A stretch of 64,000 bases of DNA from Metaphire vulgaris (Eukaryota; Annelida; Clitellata; Crassiclitellata; Megascolecidae). Under the pieces are notes generated by a model. That model made no database searches. It was not told the origin of the DNA and was given only the letters and a program-made list of their open reading frames with translations. Both the position numbers and the translations under genes were made by a program. The DNA is taken from assembly GCA_018105865.1 (NCBI GenBank), contig CM030847.1, positions 13,098,589-13,162,588 on the forward strand, read 5' to 3'. Below, piece by piece: positions 25,451-36,091 of the stretch (positions are counted from its first letter, which is position 1; every line of letters starts with the position of its first letter).

Positions 25451-25980
25451 ATCAAATGTCATTTATTGTAAAGAATAGTTTAAGAATGTAGGCAGTCACT
25501 AGGGTTCTTATAAGATAAAGCAGAATTTGTGCAATCAAAGTTTACTTAAACGCCGACTGAAAACTGCACTCTACAGTTTGGCCTACACTGTTTAGGTCAC
25601 GTGACTCACCCAGCACTTATGATTGCAATGGGCCTTATGCCAATTGCAATCATAAGTGATTGCAATGGGCATAATGGGCATACACTTGTGAATGACTTAA
25701 TGTACGTTAACAACCATGTAATAGTAGTAATAATAATATTATATCATATATTGTTCAATAGCCTGGGGCGTCGTTACAAATTTTCTCCCGGATCTTTACG
25801 CACATTTAAGGTTTTCTGTAGTCGAACGTGCTGATTTCAAATATAATAACAGAATTTTTTTCCAGATGACCGTAACACCCCCTTTTAAAGATAGAAAATG
25901 CACACAAATGCGTTAATGACAATATTTTTTTAAAATCGCCTTAACGCTTACGTACCAAATGATGGGATGCTATCACGTGA
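25451..25980. other. Spacer with a short palindrome
   Basis: Contains the inverted repeat CTTATGATTGCAAT ... ATTGCAATCATAAG at about 25616-25657. No gene seen. Confidence 0.5.
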
Positions 25981-25981
25981 T

Positions 25982-27700
25982 TTAATTCGTGTTCGAATGT
26001 ACCCATCCCTCGCCTCTAGTCCATATACTGTACTGCAGCGGACGCTTCGGAAACCATTCTGAAACCATTTCTACTGTTCGTGAATGACAAGGAATTGGTA
26101 TAAAAAGAGGGTTTTCCGCAATTTTATCCAATTGTTCAATTGACATCTGATTCGTCAATAGTGGTTTCTGATGCGCAGTCGGATGGCAATAGATCTCGTC
26201 GGCATTCTTTTTGATGTGTGGCGGGACAAACTCGCGTATGTTTTGAGCTGCTGTCATTTCACTTGTTTGACCACTACGTATTGATTTTATAGTGGCATTT
26301 GCCGTCTCTCGGTTCACTCTATCATCATCCTCGGCATTTCGCTTGATGATGGGCCACGCCGTTTCTTTCTCAGACTTGGTCAAGAGTGCTGTTAGTTTAT
26401 TCTGTTGTAATAAATGGTTCGATCCATCAGTGCACTTAGCTTGACACTTGATCTTAAACCACATAGGACCATAAATACACACGACGAACCTTGCCAGGCT
26501 ACAAAGGGCATCACTTGGCTCTTCAGTCGCTATATACAAGCGACAAATACTATTAGCAGTAGTCACCCACCTGGCCATCAACATCTTCCCTGGTTTTTCT
26601 CGCAGAAGGCTTTCTTGAACGTTACCGCTTCTAATCGCAGCTGTAGAGATAGGCTTGATCACGACTCAGCTCAATTAGGTCAACTTCCGGTAGAGGATCT
26701 GCTTCGATGATACACTTAAATCATGATCTGGCCAGTGGTAGCGTTTCACATGTTGGCAAGGCTTTGCCAATCGGCCCTTTCCATTGCGTCGGCCCTTCGG
26801 TTGGACCAATCATTGCCTTACATAAATGACGGAAAGGGAGTTCATTTAAGTGCAAATAGCAGACGATCCACTGCAATAGAATACCCATTCTGCATTCCAG
26901 TAAACGTATTACTCCGTTCTTACGGCCTTTATTGATAGCTGTACTATCAGCTCCTACTGCACGTATTTTGTCTGCAATTCCCATTTCTTCCATCGATGTG
27001 TAAATCTTTTCTGCAATGGCTGCACCTGTCCCGCGCTGTACTGTCAAATGTTGCAGATATGACGTTCCGGATTATCCGACTAGCACATAATGGTCTTCCA
27101 TCTCTTCTTTTCCATACTAGTTGCCAGACAGCTTTTCTCTTATCCGAGTTAGGTCTTTACGACCATCAAAAAACAAACCCTTGTCATCAGAATCAACCAA
27201 TCCGTAGTCAAACAGCGTTGCAGTACTGATAGCTGCTGCAGCCCTGTTGGATATGTTGTACCTATCTGATTCCCGCGCAATTGTGGGAATAGGGATCATA
27301 TTTCGTTCTTCACACATGCTAGAAGTCTCTTATCCCTTCCATTGCTCTTGAATTTCACTGGTAGACTCCGACTCTGCTTGATCCGATTTGACATAATCTA
27401 AAAAGGATCTTGATTTAGGCACCAGATTTTTGTTTATTTGCTCAAGTTTTCGTTTTTTCTTCTACTTTTCTTTCCTCGAGTCGATCTTCTTTTGCCTTCC
27501 TTCGTTTCATTTGCCCTGTAACCACGTCGTCCACACCACTGATCTCCATTTTTCGTGTTGTACGCTGATCCAGGAGAAATATTCGTTCTTTAGGAAGAAT
27601 CTTCACATGCTTTTGCATCTGCACGTATCGAAGATACGAGGGCACACAAATATAATACTAAGACTATATTATTATTATATAATTTATTTATTTACTTATT
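25982..27700 (-). pseudogene. U2 family protein, minus-strand copy
   Basis: The best-preserved U2 copy. From N to C: a lysine-rich block (27.44-27.65 kb); IPIPTIARESDRYNISNRAA (27.2 kb); GADST, NGVIRLLECRMG and VCYLHLNELPFRH (26.8-27.0 kb); MARWVTTANSICRLYIATE, YGPMWFKIKC, IKRNAEDD and PIPCHSRTVEM (26.0-26.65 kb). Frames change between blocks, so it is broken. This is a recurrent TE-like invertebrate family. The GADST and HxNELPxRH blocks look like a conserved core, possibly of an RNase H-fold nuclease, but that is inference. Confidence 0.7.
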
Positions 27701-28615
27701 TATTTATAAGTCGAAGAAGCAAACACAAACGATTTAAAATTTGAATGCTACTAAAGTACATTTCCAGTCTGCATCACTGCATCACTGCATCACTGCATCC
27801 TGAAATGTTGTATAAAACATGTGATGTGCGTCCGGATCCCTGACGCCGCCCCAGGCTATTGTTCAATTGGTTTAATGTGGTTTGTTCGATCACCGGAAAA
27901 CTACTGTGAAATTGTGTAACTATTGTTAGACAAAACGACTGTGAAATATAATGACAGAATGTTAGTGATAAAGCATAGAATACGGGTGACCAAATCGGAT
28001 GTAATGTATCTAAGAAAGAGTGAAAGAGGGGAAGAATGGCCGTTCCCCTTAAGAAAATAGGTTTTATAAAGCTGTGAGAGTAAAGAAACACCAGTGTTTG
28101 TACTAGTGATATCTACTTTCATTACATTTTTGTCGCGTGAAATTTGAATTGATATTGATTAAAATAGTTCGGAAATTTCTGAAACTTTTGAAATAAACAA
28201 AAAACCCAATTCATTTCTGCTACTTTTAAGTATTTACCTATACTACCTTTTAGGCTAGGTAGCATGTTAATGCCATGTAAAATTACTATCAAACTGTTCT
28301 AGTGTTCTGATTTGTGCTATTAGCTGTTGAGAGACGAGATATTGAAGTTAAAAATTTACTTTATAGACTGGTAGACTTTATAGACTCGGTAGTATCATTC
28401 AGACTTCAGTACAGTACTACAACCTACAGTAATTTAAGTAGGCCTACTTGACTCAGTTCAAGTCAGTTGTCACTGTCATTATCAGAGGCAGATTGCATTT
28501 CAAAGCAATCATCCGAATCAACATCATCTTGCGAATTTCTGCATATGAGAACAATGAAAAAGACTGACTAGAATGAATGGAATCGACAGATTAATTGCCT
28601 TATGGCAAAGAATGA
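27701..28615. other. AT-rich spacer with short repeats
   Basis: A GCATCACT unit is repeated near 27771-27795. Minus-strand open frames (27774-28122) have no recognised motif. Confidence 0.35.
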
Positions 28616-29143
28616 CAGTGATGGGAAACTAACTAAAAAAACATTCGTTAAACTATAACTCTAATTTAAACTATAAATAAGTAGTTAAACATTTAGTTGC
28701 AAACTAACTTTCTAAAATAGTTAACTAAACTAAAAAAATATAGTTCAACTTTTTGTAACTAATTTTACAACTATATCCTAGGTATCAGGTATGTGTTCAT
28801 GAAAATATAGACGATGCTTGCAACATGTCAGTCAATGAACCATTGAATTAATTAATTGTTGTCTATTTAATATTTAAGTATTAGACATGCTCAGGAACAC
28901 ATGTTTGTCTAGTTGTTTTGAAAAAATTACCAGAAAGGAATAGATTGAAAAGGGACTGATATTGAGAATTCGGGACACCAACTAAAAAGTTTTAGCTAAA
29001 CTATTTAGTTATTAACTAAAATGTTTCAGTTAAACTAGCATTTTAACTAAGCTATTTATATCTAATTAAACTAAGAAGATAACTAACAAATTTAGTTAAA
29101 CTTTTAGTTAGTAACTAATTAGTTAACTAGTTGCCCATCACTG
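28616..29143. mobile_element. hAT MITE rich in AGTTAACTA motifs
   Basis: A 528-bp element with ends CAGTGATGGGAAACTAAC and ACTAGTTGCCCATCACTG (inverted). The flanks AAGAATGA (28608-28615) and AAGAATTA (29144-29151) form an 8-bp TSD with one mismatch. The interior is filled with irregular TAGTTAAACTA-like motifs. No ORF. Confidence 0.85.
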
Positions 29144-29327
29144 AAGAATTAGATGTTTTGATGCTCTCTGTATCTGACGACAGTGGGATCATGTTGCATG
29201 AACCACTTGTTGACGGAAGAAGAGGTTGTGATGTGTGCTCAGATCTAATGCTTTTTTATTGGGAAAATCTGGACTTGGCAAGAGAGCCGCATATGCAAAA
29301 AGTTTGGAAACCACTGCATTACGATTT
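29144..29327. other. No recognisable gene
   Basis: Part of a 98-codon open frame with no known motif. Confidence 0.3.
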
Positions 29328-29612
29328 GAGGCCATCCATAAATGAGTTTTGTGACCCGATTTTGGCAGTTTTGAACCCCTCCCTTCTTCACACGTCGTCA
29401 CAAAAAGTCAGACCTCTTCAAATATGACGCCACAACGCGTTGACCCCCTCGTGTCGTCTTGCCAATGTAAAAATTAACGTTTCATTTGAAAATAGTCATC
29501 ACAATTATTATAGTTGAAACAATATTCTGAAAATTTTTCAAATTATTTAAAAAAACGGTGTATAATAATTATCAGTGCAAAATACATTTCATTTTGCGGT
29601 GACAGAGCATTG

Positions 29613-30580
29613 CAGGGTGTAAAAGTTAAAGTATCCCCATTTATGATATTTAATATCTCGGCTGCGTGTATAGCGATTTCAATGCAATTTATAGGCCATA
29701 TACCTGGGAATATTTCTGATGTAATTGCCAAATTTCATGCTGATATCTTTAGTGTTTGTTAAAATATGGCCCAAAAACTAAAGACACCCAAATTTTAAAA
29801 TTGACAAACAGAATATGACGTCATAGTAAATGTAACGTTTCTAAGTCTAAAATTGCGTTGTTGTCATTGCGCCAGACGAGGTCAAGGGTTACTTACGGCC
29901 AACAGATAAACACAGCAGCATTATTATTGGCTGCAGGACGGTTATGATTTGCTTGGAGAAGATTTCATATTCCAGCAAGACGGAACACCTGCCCACTCTG
30001 CTCTCAGGACCCAGGATTTTCTGTAGAAAAATTGTTCAGATTTCATAAAGAAAGATTACTGGCCACCCAACTCGATCTCAGATATCAATCCACTTGACTT
30101 CCACGTCTGGGGAATCATGCTCGACAGATATCAAAAGTATCAGCCAAAGCCATAGAACATCACGGAGTTGAAGACTGTGCTGAAGAATATCTGGGAGAGT
30201 TTGCCTGAGGACCAGATCAAGAAGTCGATATTGTCAGTGAAGAAGCGCTTGTCGGCATGTGTGTCGGCTAAGGGTGCATGGGCATTTTGAGCACCTGCTC
30301 CCGCAACAAATCATCTGAACCCCCCTTTACGTTCAGGGCCAAAAAATTTGTTTAGAATATTTTTATAACTTTATTATGATGTAATATTCCAATGTCAATT
30401 TAAAAATTGGGGTCTCTTTAGTTTTTTGGCCATATTTCAGCAAACACTAAAGCATGAAATTTGACAATTGCATCAGAAACAATCCCAGGTGTATGGCATA
30501 TAAATTTAATTTAAATTGCTACACACGCGGCCGAAATATTAACAATCATAAAGAGGGATACTTGTCACTTTTACACCCTG
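29613..30580 (+). mobile_element. Mariner-type element with long TIRs
   Basis: The left end CAGGGTGTAAAAGTTAAAGT and right end CACTTTTACACCCTG are inverted; the similarity extends about 200 bp inwards (GGCCATA, CCTGGGA, CTTTAGTGTTTG, CTAAAGA blocks). A TA follows the right end. It encloses a transposase relic. Confidence 0.8.
29880..30292 (+). pseudogene. Mariner transposase C-terminal relic
   Basis: Encodes FQQDGTPAHSALRTQDFL, then WPPN-SDINPLDFHVWG, then LKNIWESLPEDQIKKSI. The second and third catalytic aspartates (QQD and SD-INP) are visible with about 33 residues between them, close to the DD34D spacing of mariner. The first D and the DNA-binding domain are missing and a stop lies between the two aspartates. 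Confidence 0.8.
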
Positions 30581-30699
30581 TATATAATTTTCTATGTCTG
30601 ACGGTCTGTCTGTCGGTCAACGATACACGGCAGATGTTGGAAGACGCTGTTGCCATTGACAACCAAATTGTTGAATTAATCGACTGAGCGTTTGACGAA

Positions 30700-31400
30700 G
30701 CGTCTTCAATGCGGCTTAATGAATCGCCCTGAATGAATGCACGTATAAGGGCACCACTGGGGCGCAGTACACCGTGTGGGGCTGTAGGCCCTACAGGGGA
30801 CGCAGTCCCCCGTGTCGAGCCGTAGCCTGTAGGCCCTACTTGAAGGGGTGCAGACTCCCGTCGTAAGCAAAGCACCAACCGACGTGAGGACCGTAGGCTC
30901 TACTGGGGCGCAGCCTCGCGTCGGAGACCAAGCCCAAGCCCCAGAGGGAGGCCGTAGGCCCCACTGATGGGCGCAGCGCCACGTGTGGGGCCGCGGCCAT
31001 CATGTGAGGCCGTAGGTCTTACTGGGGGCGTAACCTCCGGTAGGGCGCAGCCCTATATGTGGGGCCGCAGGTCCTATTGGGAGCGCAGCCCCTATGTGAG
31101 GCCATAGGCCTTACTGGGGGCGCAGCCTCCCGTGGGAGACCTAGCCCCAGCTCCTCGTGGAGGCTTTATCCTACACTGGGGCACAGCCCCTCGGGGAGAA
31201 AAAAAGTCAGCCCTCCGTGGAAGACAAAGCCCCTTTGGGTTCGAAAGGCCAAAAGGAGCCGTATGCCCAAAAGGAGCCGTATCCCCAAAAGGGGCCGTAG
31301 GTAACACTGGAGGGCGCATCCCCATGGGAGACCAAATTCCAATGGAATCGTAGGGTGTTATGGTGTGCAGCCCCCCGTCGTGGGAGGGGCAAGACCACCC
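30700..31400 (+). repeat. GC-rich ~40-bp degenerate minisatellite
   Basis: At least a dozen degenerate units of the form GGGGCGCAGCCCCCGTG then GGGCCGTAGGCCCTACT, with length variation. Composition is far more GC-rich than everything around it. Overlapping open frames on both strands are by-products of the missing stop codons. Confidence 0.85.
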
Positions 31401-31479
31401 AGTGAGCACATAGGAAAAAATTGTAATTCTACGCATTCACATTACATTTTCAGATTTAAAAAATTGTTATATGTAATAA

Positions 31480-31553
31480 TACGAACTTATGCAAAAAAAG
31501 TCGGGGAAGGAGATAGCCACTCTCCTCGTCATTTTTGACGGGTTAACAGCTAG
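31480..31553 (+). other. Possible Helitron-type 3' terminus
   Basis: GGAGATAGCCACTCTCC forms a short stem-loop and is followed by GACGGGTTAACAGCTAG then T. A hairpin shortly before CTAG|T is the Helitron 3' signature. Together with the minisatellite it may be a non-autonomous Helitron; no 5' TC end was fixed. Confidence 0.35.
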
Positions 31554-31559
31554 TTAATA

Positions 31560-32335
31560 AGAATATTTAGATTATGTGTCGTCACATGTCTGGAACCTCC
31601 CCGTCGTCACACATCGTCACAAATGTTTGAACCCCCTAAGTGCGTGACGTAATTTATGGACGACCCTTTACCACATTGTTACGTGGCGGTGACGCTGCCG
31701 CGAAAGTTTCCTTTAGTCTGCTCATGATATGTCAGCAAACTAATTAAGCAGCCCGTTCAAAATTTAATTGAGTATTTATTTAATTTATAAAGTATTCAGT
31801 TAGAATTTAAGCATTATATTATTGACACCCTCTGTGAATTTAGTCTTTTAGATACAAAAAATCCCGCTCTTTATAACCGAAAGTTTATAAAATAAGTCAG
31901 TGCTACTACTCTTGCTTCTTGCAAAAAACATCTATCTTTGACAAAAAACATAGATCTGGTACCGAGAAAAAAGATTGCAAAAATCTTTAAATATTTAAAA
32001 TTGCAAGTCCTTTAAATATTTCAAAAATTTCACAACCACATGAAATATTTCAACTTTAAATATGTAAGCCAACACCACTAGTTCGTACAGAACATCGATG
32101 AGTCACCTTATTAAACTTATTAAAACAGGATGTTAAATAATTAAAAATCATCTTTTGGAAATCCCGCTCACTAGTGCTTTCTATGCGTTATACCATTTTG
32201 CAAAAACTTTAATTGTTGTTTGCTCATATGTGACTATTCACGTCATCGGCCAAATATTTCTTAGAATTGGTTGCGCTTTATGGAAATGATTTTTTTGCAA
32301 TTTTTTAAAAAATATTTGTCAAGCCATCAACGCGA
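31560..32335. other. AT-rich spacer
   Basis: The first 110 bp carry the inner TIR blocks of the candidate DNA transposon. The rest is AT-rich without gene signals. Confidence 0.4.
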
Positions 32336-32339
32336 CGTT

Positions 32340-32705
32340 TTAAGAAAATGTAAATGTATTAATATAAACTATTCTGCTTGAAGCAATTATGACAATTTTA
32401 AAGGATTTTGACTTCGAGCCACGAGGTACTGGCATTTTGTTTGCAAATAAGACTGTAAATATGAGGCACCTTAGGTAATAGGGAATTTTGCTAATTAGCA
32501 ATCTGTTTGCTATCTGACATACCAATGGTTGGTGATATATTGTTTGAAGGCTTTGCATCCTTTCTATATATTCCAATTGTTCAGCTGTGCACTTTGGTAC
32601 AGTGACCAGTATGGATGGTATGCGACTTGCATTCTTGTCATATCGATTGTCTCTCTTACAGTTCAAATCTATCAAACACGTTCGGTAAGCATATTTTCGC
32701 AACAA
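32340..32705 (-). CDS. Unassigned 121-codon open frame
   Basis: A clean minus-strand frame, without ATG at its opening, ending in TAA near 32340. It has five cysteines and a segment NASRIPSILVTVPKC that loosely recalls the conserved strand of invertebrate IL-17-like cytokines, but the remaining cysteine pattern does not fit and no signal peptide is visible. It may be a host exon, a TE relic or chance. The upstream side (above 32735) is family E. Confidence 0.25.
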   Translation of the reverse strand: MLRKYAYRTCLIDLNCKRDNRYDKNASRIPSILVTVPKCTAEQLEYIERMQSLQTIYHQPLVCQIANRLLISKIPYYLRCLIFTVLFANKMPVPRGSKSKSFKIVIIASSRIVYINTFTFS

Positions 32706-32734
32706 TTGTTACGCTAGCCTATAAATATTTAAAT

Positions 32735-34160
32735 ATTGATTCAGTAAGTAAGCAAGTAAGTAAGTAAGAAAAATCTCGTTAACTTCTATAATGCTTTCAA
32801 AAAAGCACCGAAGTAGCTCCTTATTCATATGCGCTTAATCTCAAAATGAAGTACCAGTAGCCACGAGATAAAAATAGCCAAACATGCCGGGTCATTTAAT
32901 TAAACGGGAGGTGGATGGGACGTTACAGCTATTGAGGAAATGATTTTTTAAGAGAAATGATTTGAGTGTAGAAAGAAAAAACGAGGACATGTTGTAAGAA
33001 GGGAGAAAATTATGACTAAGAGTTTTTTAAGATTTCGTTTTGATGTAGACAGCGGAGGGATATTGGAATTGAGTTCCAAAGTTTTGGTGCAGCCTATGAA
33101 AAACCACGATTGCAAATTTTTAGAGATGATTGATTCAGAGGTCGAAAGAGAGTTACAAGAGAAAAAGTTCTAATAGACCGAGGTTGTTGTGGAATTATCA
33201 GATTTCTTAGGTAGACTGCTTTTGATGTATGAAGTCAGTTATAAGTCATCGATATGACTTTATATTCCAGGGTTTCCCAAAGTGTGTTCCGCGGAACCCC
33301 GGGGTTCCGTGACACGAATAGAAGGGTTCCGCGACGAGGATACAAAACTAAAAAAATATTATTGATTCAATCTGTTTTCAACCAATAATGATGAAATATA
33401 ATTGTATAAAAATAGCGTAGCAATAGAAATTGCGGCGATCATTGATCCTGCAAATAAAAATGAGGTCAAATGAAGCGCTAATGCACATTGACGCTACTTG
33501 CCCCAATTAAATATTTAATATGAAAATGGCTGACGTCATATCTTGATAATTATTGTAAATGACTAGATTGTTCCTTTCAAATCATCATTGTTCATGGACA
33601 AAAGTGGATAAATTTTAAACTAGTTAGTCTGTTAATTGGCATCAGCTAACATGAGACTGCAGCTTCCCAACACTAAGCCAACTATCAACAGAACTTGTAG
33701 CATTAAGAAACAAAAACACTCATCACATTAAAGTTGGACGGTCTTTAAAGTATTTTTTGTTTTTGTAAGGGTTTGCTGGATTGTTGGCAAAACCTAACAG
33801 TCACTCTCATAACTAGTGATAGATTACCAACCATTATAGTTGGTAATTTTTATTAATACGCCCGAACTGTAACCCTTATGTGCATAAAAATTTAGACTCA
33901 TGACTATGTTATTACGCTTGCACCAAACATTTTACAGCTAAAATAATTTAATGTATCTTATCTGCTATGTACACATTATTGTATTGCGAAACTTTTTTCC
34001 AATCCGTATTATGAGTGGGGTTCCGCTGACAATGTTCAAGAATTCAAAGGGTTCCGTGGCACGAAAAGTTTGGGAACCTCTGCTATATTCAATGCGTTCT
34101 GCTATTTTGAGCCAGTGGAAATATTTGAGTAATGGCGTAATGTGGCTGAATTTAGGTAAA
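32735..34160 (-). mobile_element. Family E 3' end, split by a hAT element
   Basis: Shares GGACGTTACAGCTATTGAGG and AGACAGCGGAGGGAT-like text with the copies at 14.1 and 41.2 kb and ends in an AAGTAAGTAAGTAAG tail at 32744. Sequence on the two sides of 33268-34082 (ATCGATATGACTTTATATTC and AATGCGTTCTGCTATTTTGA) joins to match 41.55-41.60 kb. Confidence 0.8.
33268..34082. mobile_element. hAT-type non-autonomous element (815 bp)
   Basis: Left end CAGGGTTTCCCAAAGTGTG, right end CGAAAAGTTTGGGAACCTCTG read inversely. TSD TTATATTC (33260-33267) and CTATATTC (34083-34090), 7 of 8 identical. The GGGGTTCCGTGRCACGAA subterminal block occurs at both ends. No transposase frame. Confidence 0.85.
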
Positions 34161-34171
34161 GTAAAGTAAAG

Positions 34172-34405
34172 GGGCGGAAAGTTAGAAGAGTGGTAGCAAC
34201 GCTGGACGATGGAGCAGAAGTCGCGGGTTCAATTCCCGTAGGAGCCTTAAGGCCGACTCAGCCACCGCTCGCTAGAGGGCGGTGGCAAAATGCGAAGCAG
34301 CGTTAAGCTGCGAGGTAAAACGTGTGTCTGGGGATAGTAATGGCAGATTAATGGCGTATACCACCCACGTCGCTAACTGCCTAGACCGGACATAAGCACG
34401 ATAAG
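34172..34405 (+). repeat. tRNA-derived SINE copy
   Basis: A-box-like GTGGTAGCAACGCTGG and B-box GGTTCAATTCC about 35 bp apart, then a body shared with 13645-13868 (AGCGTTAAGCTGCGAGGTAA, CCTAGACCGGACATA). It has the internal RNA polymerase III promoter layout but does not fold as a functional tRNA. Confidence 0.85.
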
Positions 34406-34749
34406 CAAAATTGTTAAATATAGTCAGCACGGATTTACAAAGGGGCGTTCATGCCTGACCAACCTGTTGGACTTTCTGGAGGAGGTTTTTGATAAACTGG
34501 ATGAGGGCAAGGCAGTAGACATAATATATTTAGATTTTGCCAAAGCTTTTGATAAAGTGCCACACATAAAGCTGGCTGCCAAACAGAAGGCCTGTGGAAT
34601 AAGGGGGGATATTCTCAGATGGATTCAAAATTGGTTGAGCGAAGAAGACAGAAGGTTGGCATTAGGGGAGGCCATTCGGAATGGGCAAGAGTTATTAGTG
34701 GAGTGCCTCGTGGCTCAGTGCTGGGGCCATTGCTTTTTCTAATATATAT

Positions 34750-35288
34750 TGTAATGGTAACAAGTTCGCGCCTTACTAAGCAGGTAATTAGCATAGATTG
34801 ATGCATAAGTTAACTATATGTGTGCTTGCTTCTATGTATCGCTTCAGCGAATAAGAAGACGTCGTTTCGGCAGTTGACGAGCGTGGAGAACGGTGATTGG
34901 TGGACGACGAAAAGCGTCGACGGTTGGTGTTTAAACGAGGTCGTTGGAACGAGGCGGAGGCGAAGGTCGATCGGAAGAGAATTCGGCGACGATAGAAGAT
35001 TGTCTTCTTGTTTATTTAAACTGTTGAATTACATATTTATAATCGTATCGAAGCGAAATCGTACGGTTGTGGTTATCAGGAACTATTTGATAGAGTCGCT
35101 GTGTTTCGCAGGACTCTTGTTTTATTGTTGATTCAAAACTGATGGTAGTCAGCTGTTGTAGTTTAGCGTCATTAGCGACGTTGTTGCCATATAGGTACTG
35201 TCGTTTTGCTTAGTGAACAATTTGTAGGTCCTGAATACTAATTTGATTTGATGACCTCTATTGCTGAAAAGAGATATTACCCGTCACA
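34750..35288 (+). repeat. 5' LTR (539 bp, 143-bp deletion)
   Basis: Matches 39262-39791, then jumps from GATATTA to CCCGTCACA, lacking the 143 bp present in the 3' LTR. A 103-codon open frame in both LTRs is a by-product, not a gene. Confidence 0.9.
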
Positions 35289-35292
35289 TTAT

Positions 35293-35312
35293 TGGCTGGC
35301 TCGCGTCCGGGA
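35293..35312 (+). other. Candidate primer-binding site
   Basis: GGCTCGCGTCCGGGA lies four to five bases after the 5' LTR and resembles the proline-tRNA-type site (GGCTCGTCCGGGA) of many retroelements, with a 2-base insertion. Confidence 0.45.
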
Positions 35313-35504
35313 TAGAACCGGTGTTTTTGACGCTACTCGCCGTCTGGTAGTTGGGAGTTAGTGCCGCAGGATTTGAACCTAGCTCATAGTGGAGCAGATA
35401 AGCCCAGCCAAAATTAATTGTAGCTGATTAACTGTAGGTTGCAGTAAGATTATTGTTTTGTATTGTGTTGCATTGCATTGAATTGTATTTGTTAACTTGT
35501 TGCC

Positions 35505-35699
35505 ATGGCCTCAGAACAAATAGGCTTAGATTTACCTTCAGCTTTGTCCCTGGAAGAAATCCTTGAAATGAGCTTAGAGGAGCTTAGAACAAATTTATCT
35601 AGCAAGGGAATTGTCACAAAAGGCATGACGAAATGTCAGCTTCAATCCCATTTGATAAAATTGAGCTGTAGTGTGATGAATGAAGTCAGAGATGATTGA
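35505..35699 (+). CDS. Gag N-terminal segment
   Basis: A 64-codon frame from ATG (MASEQIGLDLPSALSLEEIL) with an SAP-like acidic/helical segment, LSSKGIVTKGMTKCQLQSHL. It is followed, after stops at 35697 and near 35798, by a strongly charged coiled-coil-like stretch (repeats of ELETQR, 35.8-36.06 kb). Such coiled coils precede the capsid in several gypsy-like gags. The frame is broken between this and the next ORF. Confidence 0.6.
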   Translation: MASEQIGLDLPSALSLEEILEMSLEELRTNLSSKGIVTKGMTKCQLQSHLIKLSCSVMNEVRDD

Positions 35700-36091
35700 G
35701 AAAGTGTGGGTAGCAGAAACTCCACCCAACAAACAAACACAATGCCACCTGTAGAATCAGAGGTAGTTACCCTTAAGAGACTGGAAGTAGAATTATAAAT
35801 ACATAGACTTCAGCTTAAAGAGAACGAGTTAGCTGCACAAACTCAGCTTAAAGAAAAAGAGTTAGAAACTCAGAGATACATACAAGATTTAGAAATTCAG
35901 CGATACACACAAGAGTTAGAAACTCAGAGACACACAAAAGAGTTAGAGACTCAGGTTGTAACCAAACAAAGAGAAATAGAGGCAAATGAAAAAATTGAAA
36001 TGCACAAATTAAGTGTACAAAGTGAGAGAGTAAGTGAACTAATGATTAATTTGGGGGTTCTGATAAGTCCCTAGAGAATGCAAGGAAATCT

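Larger units (their letters stand above)
29328..31668. mobile_element. Candidate DNA transposon enclosing mariner and minisatellite
   Basis: The left end GAGGCCATCCATAAATGA (about 29328) and the inverse of the right end, GGGTCGTCCATAAATTA (about 31668), form imperfect TIRs. Just inside both are CGTCGTCAC and GTTTGAACCCCC-like blocks. It resembles a common invertebrate DNA transposon terminus, but no TSD was fixed. The enclosed material is secondary insertions. Confidence 0.45.

Noticed and set aside
31059..31436. Overlapping 70-115 codon frames on both strands
   Set aside because: They translate the GC-rich minisatellite; repeat units explain the open frames.
34190..34260. tRNA gene
   Set aside because: A- and B-boxes are present but the arms do not pair into a cloverleaf, and the sequence continues into a SINE body found elsewhere.
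34820..35131. 103-codon frame duplicated at 39332-39643
   Set aside because: It lies in the LTRs and is repeated only because the LTRs are; no known LTR protein matches.
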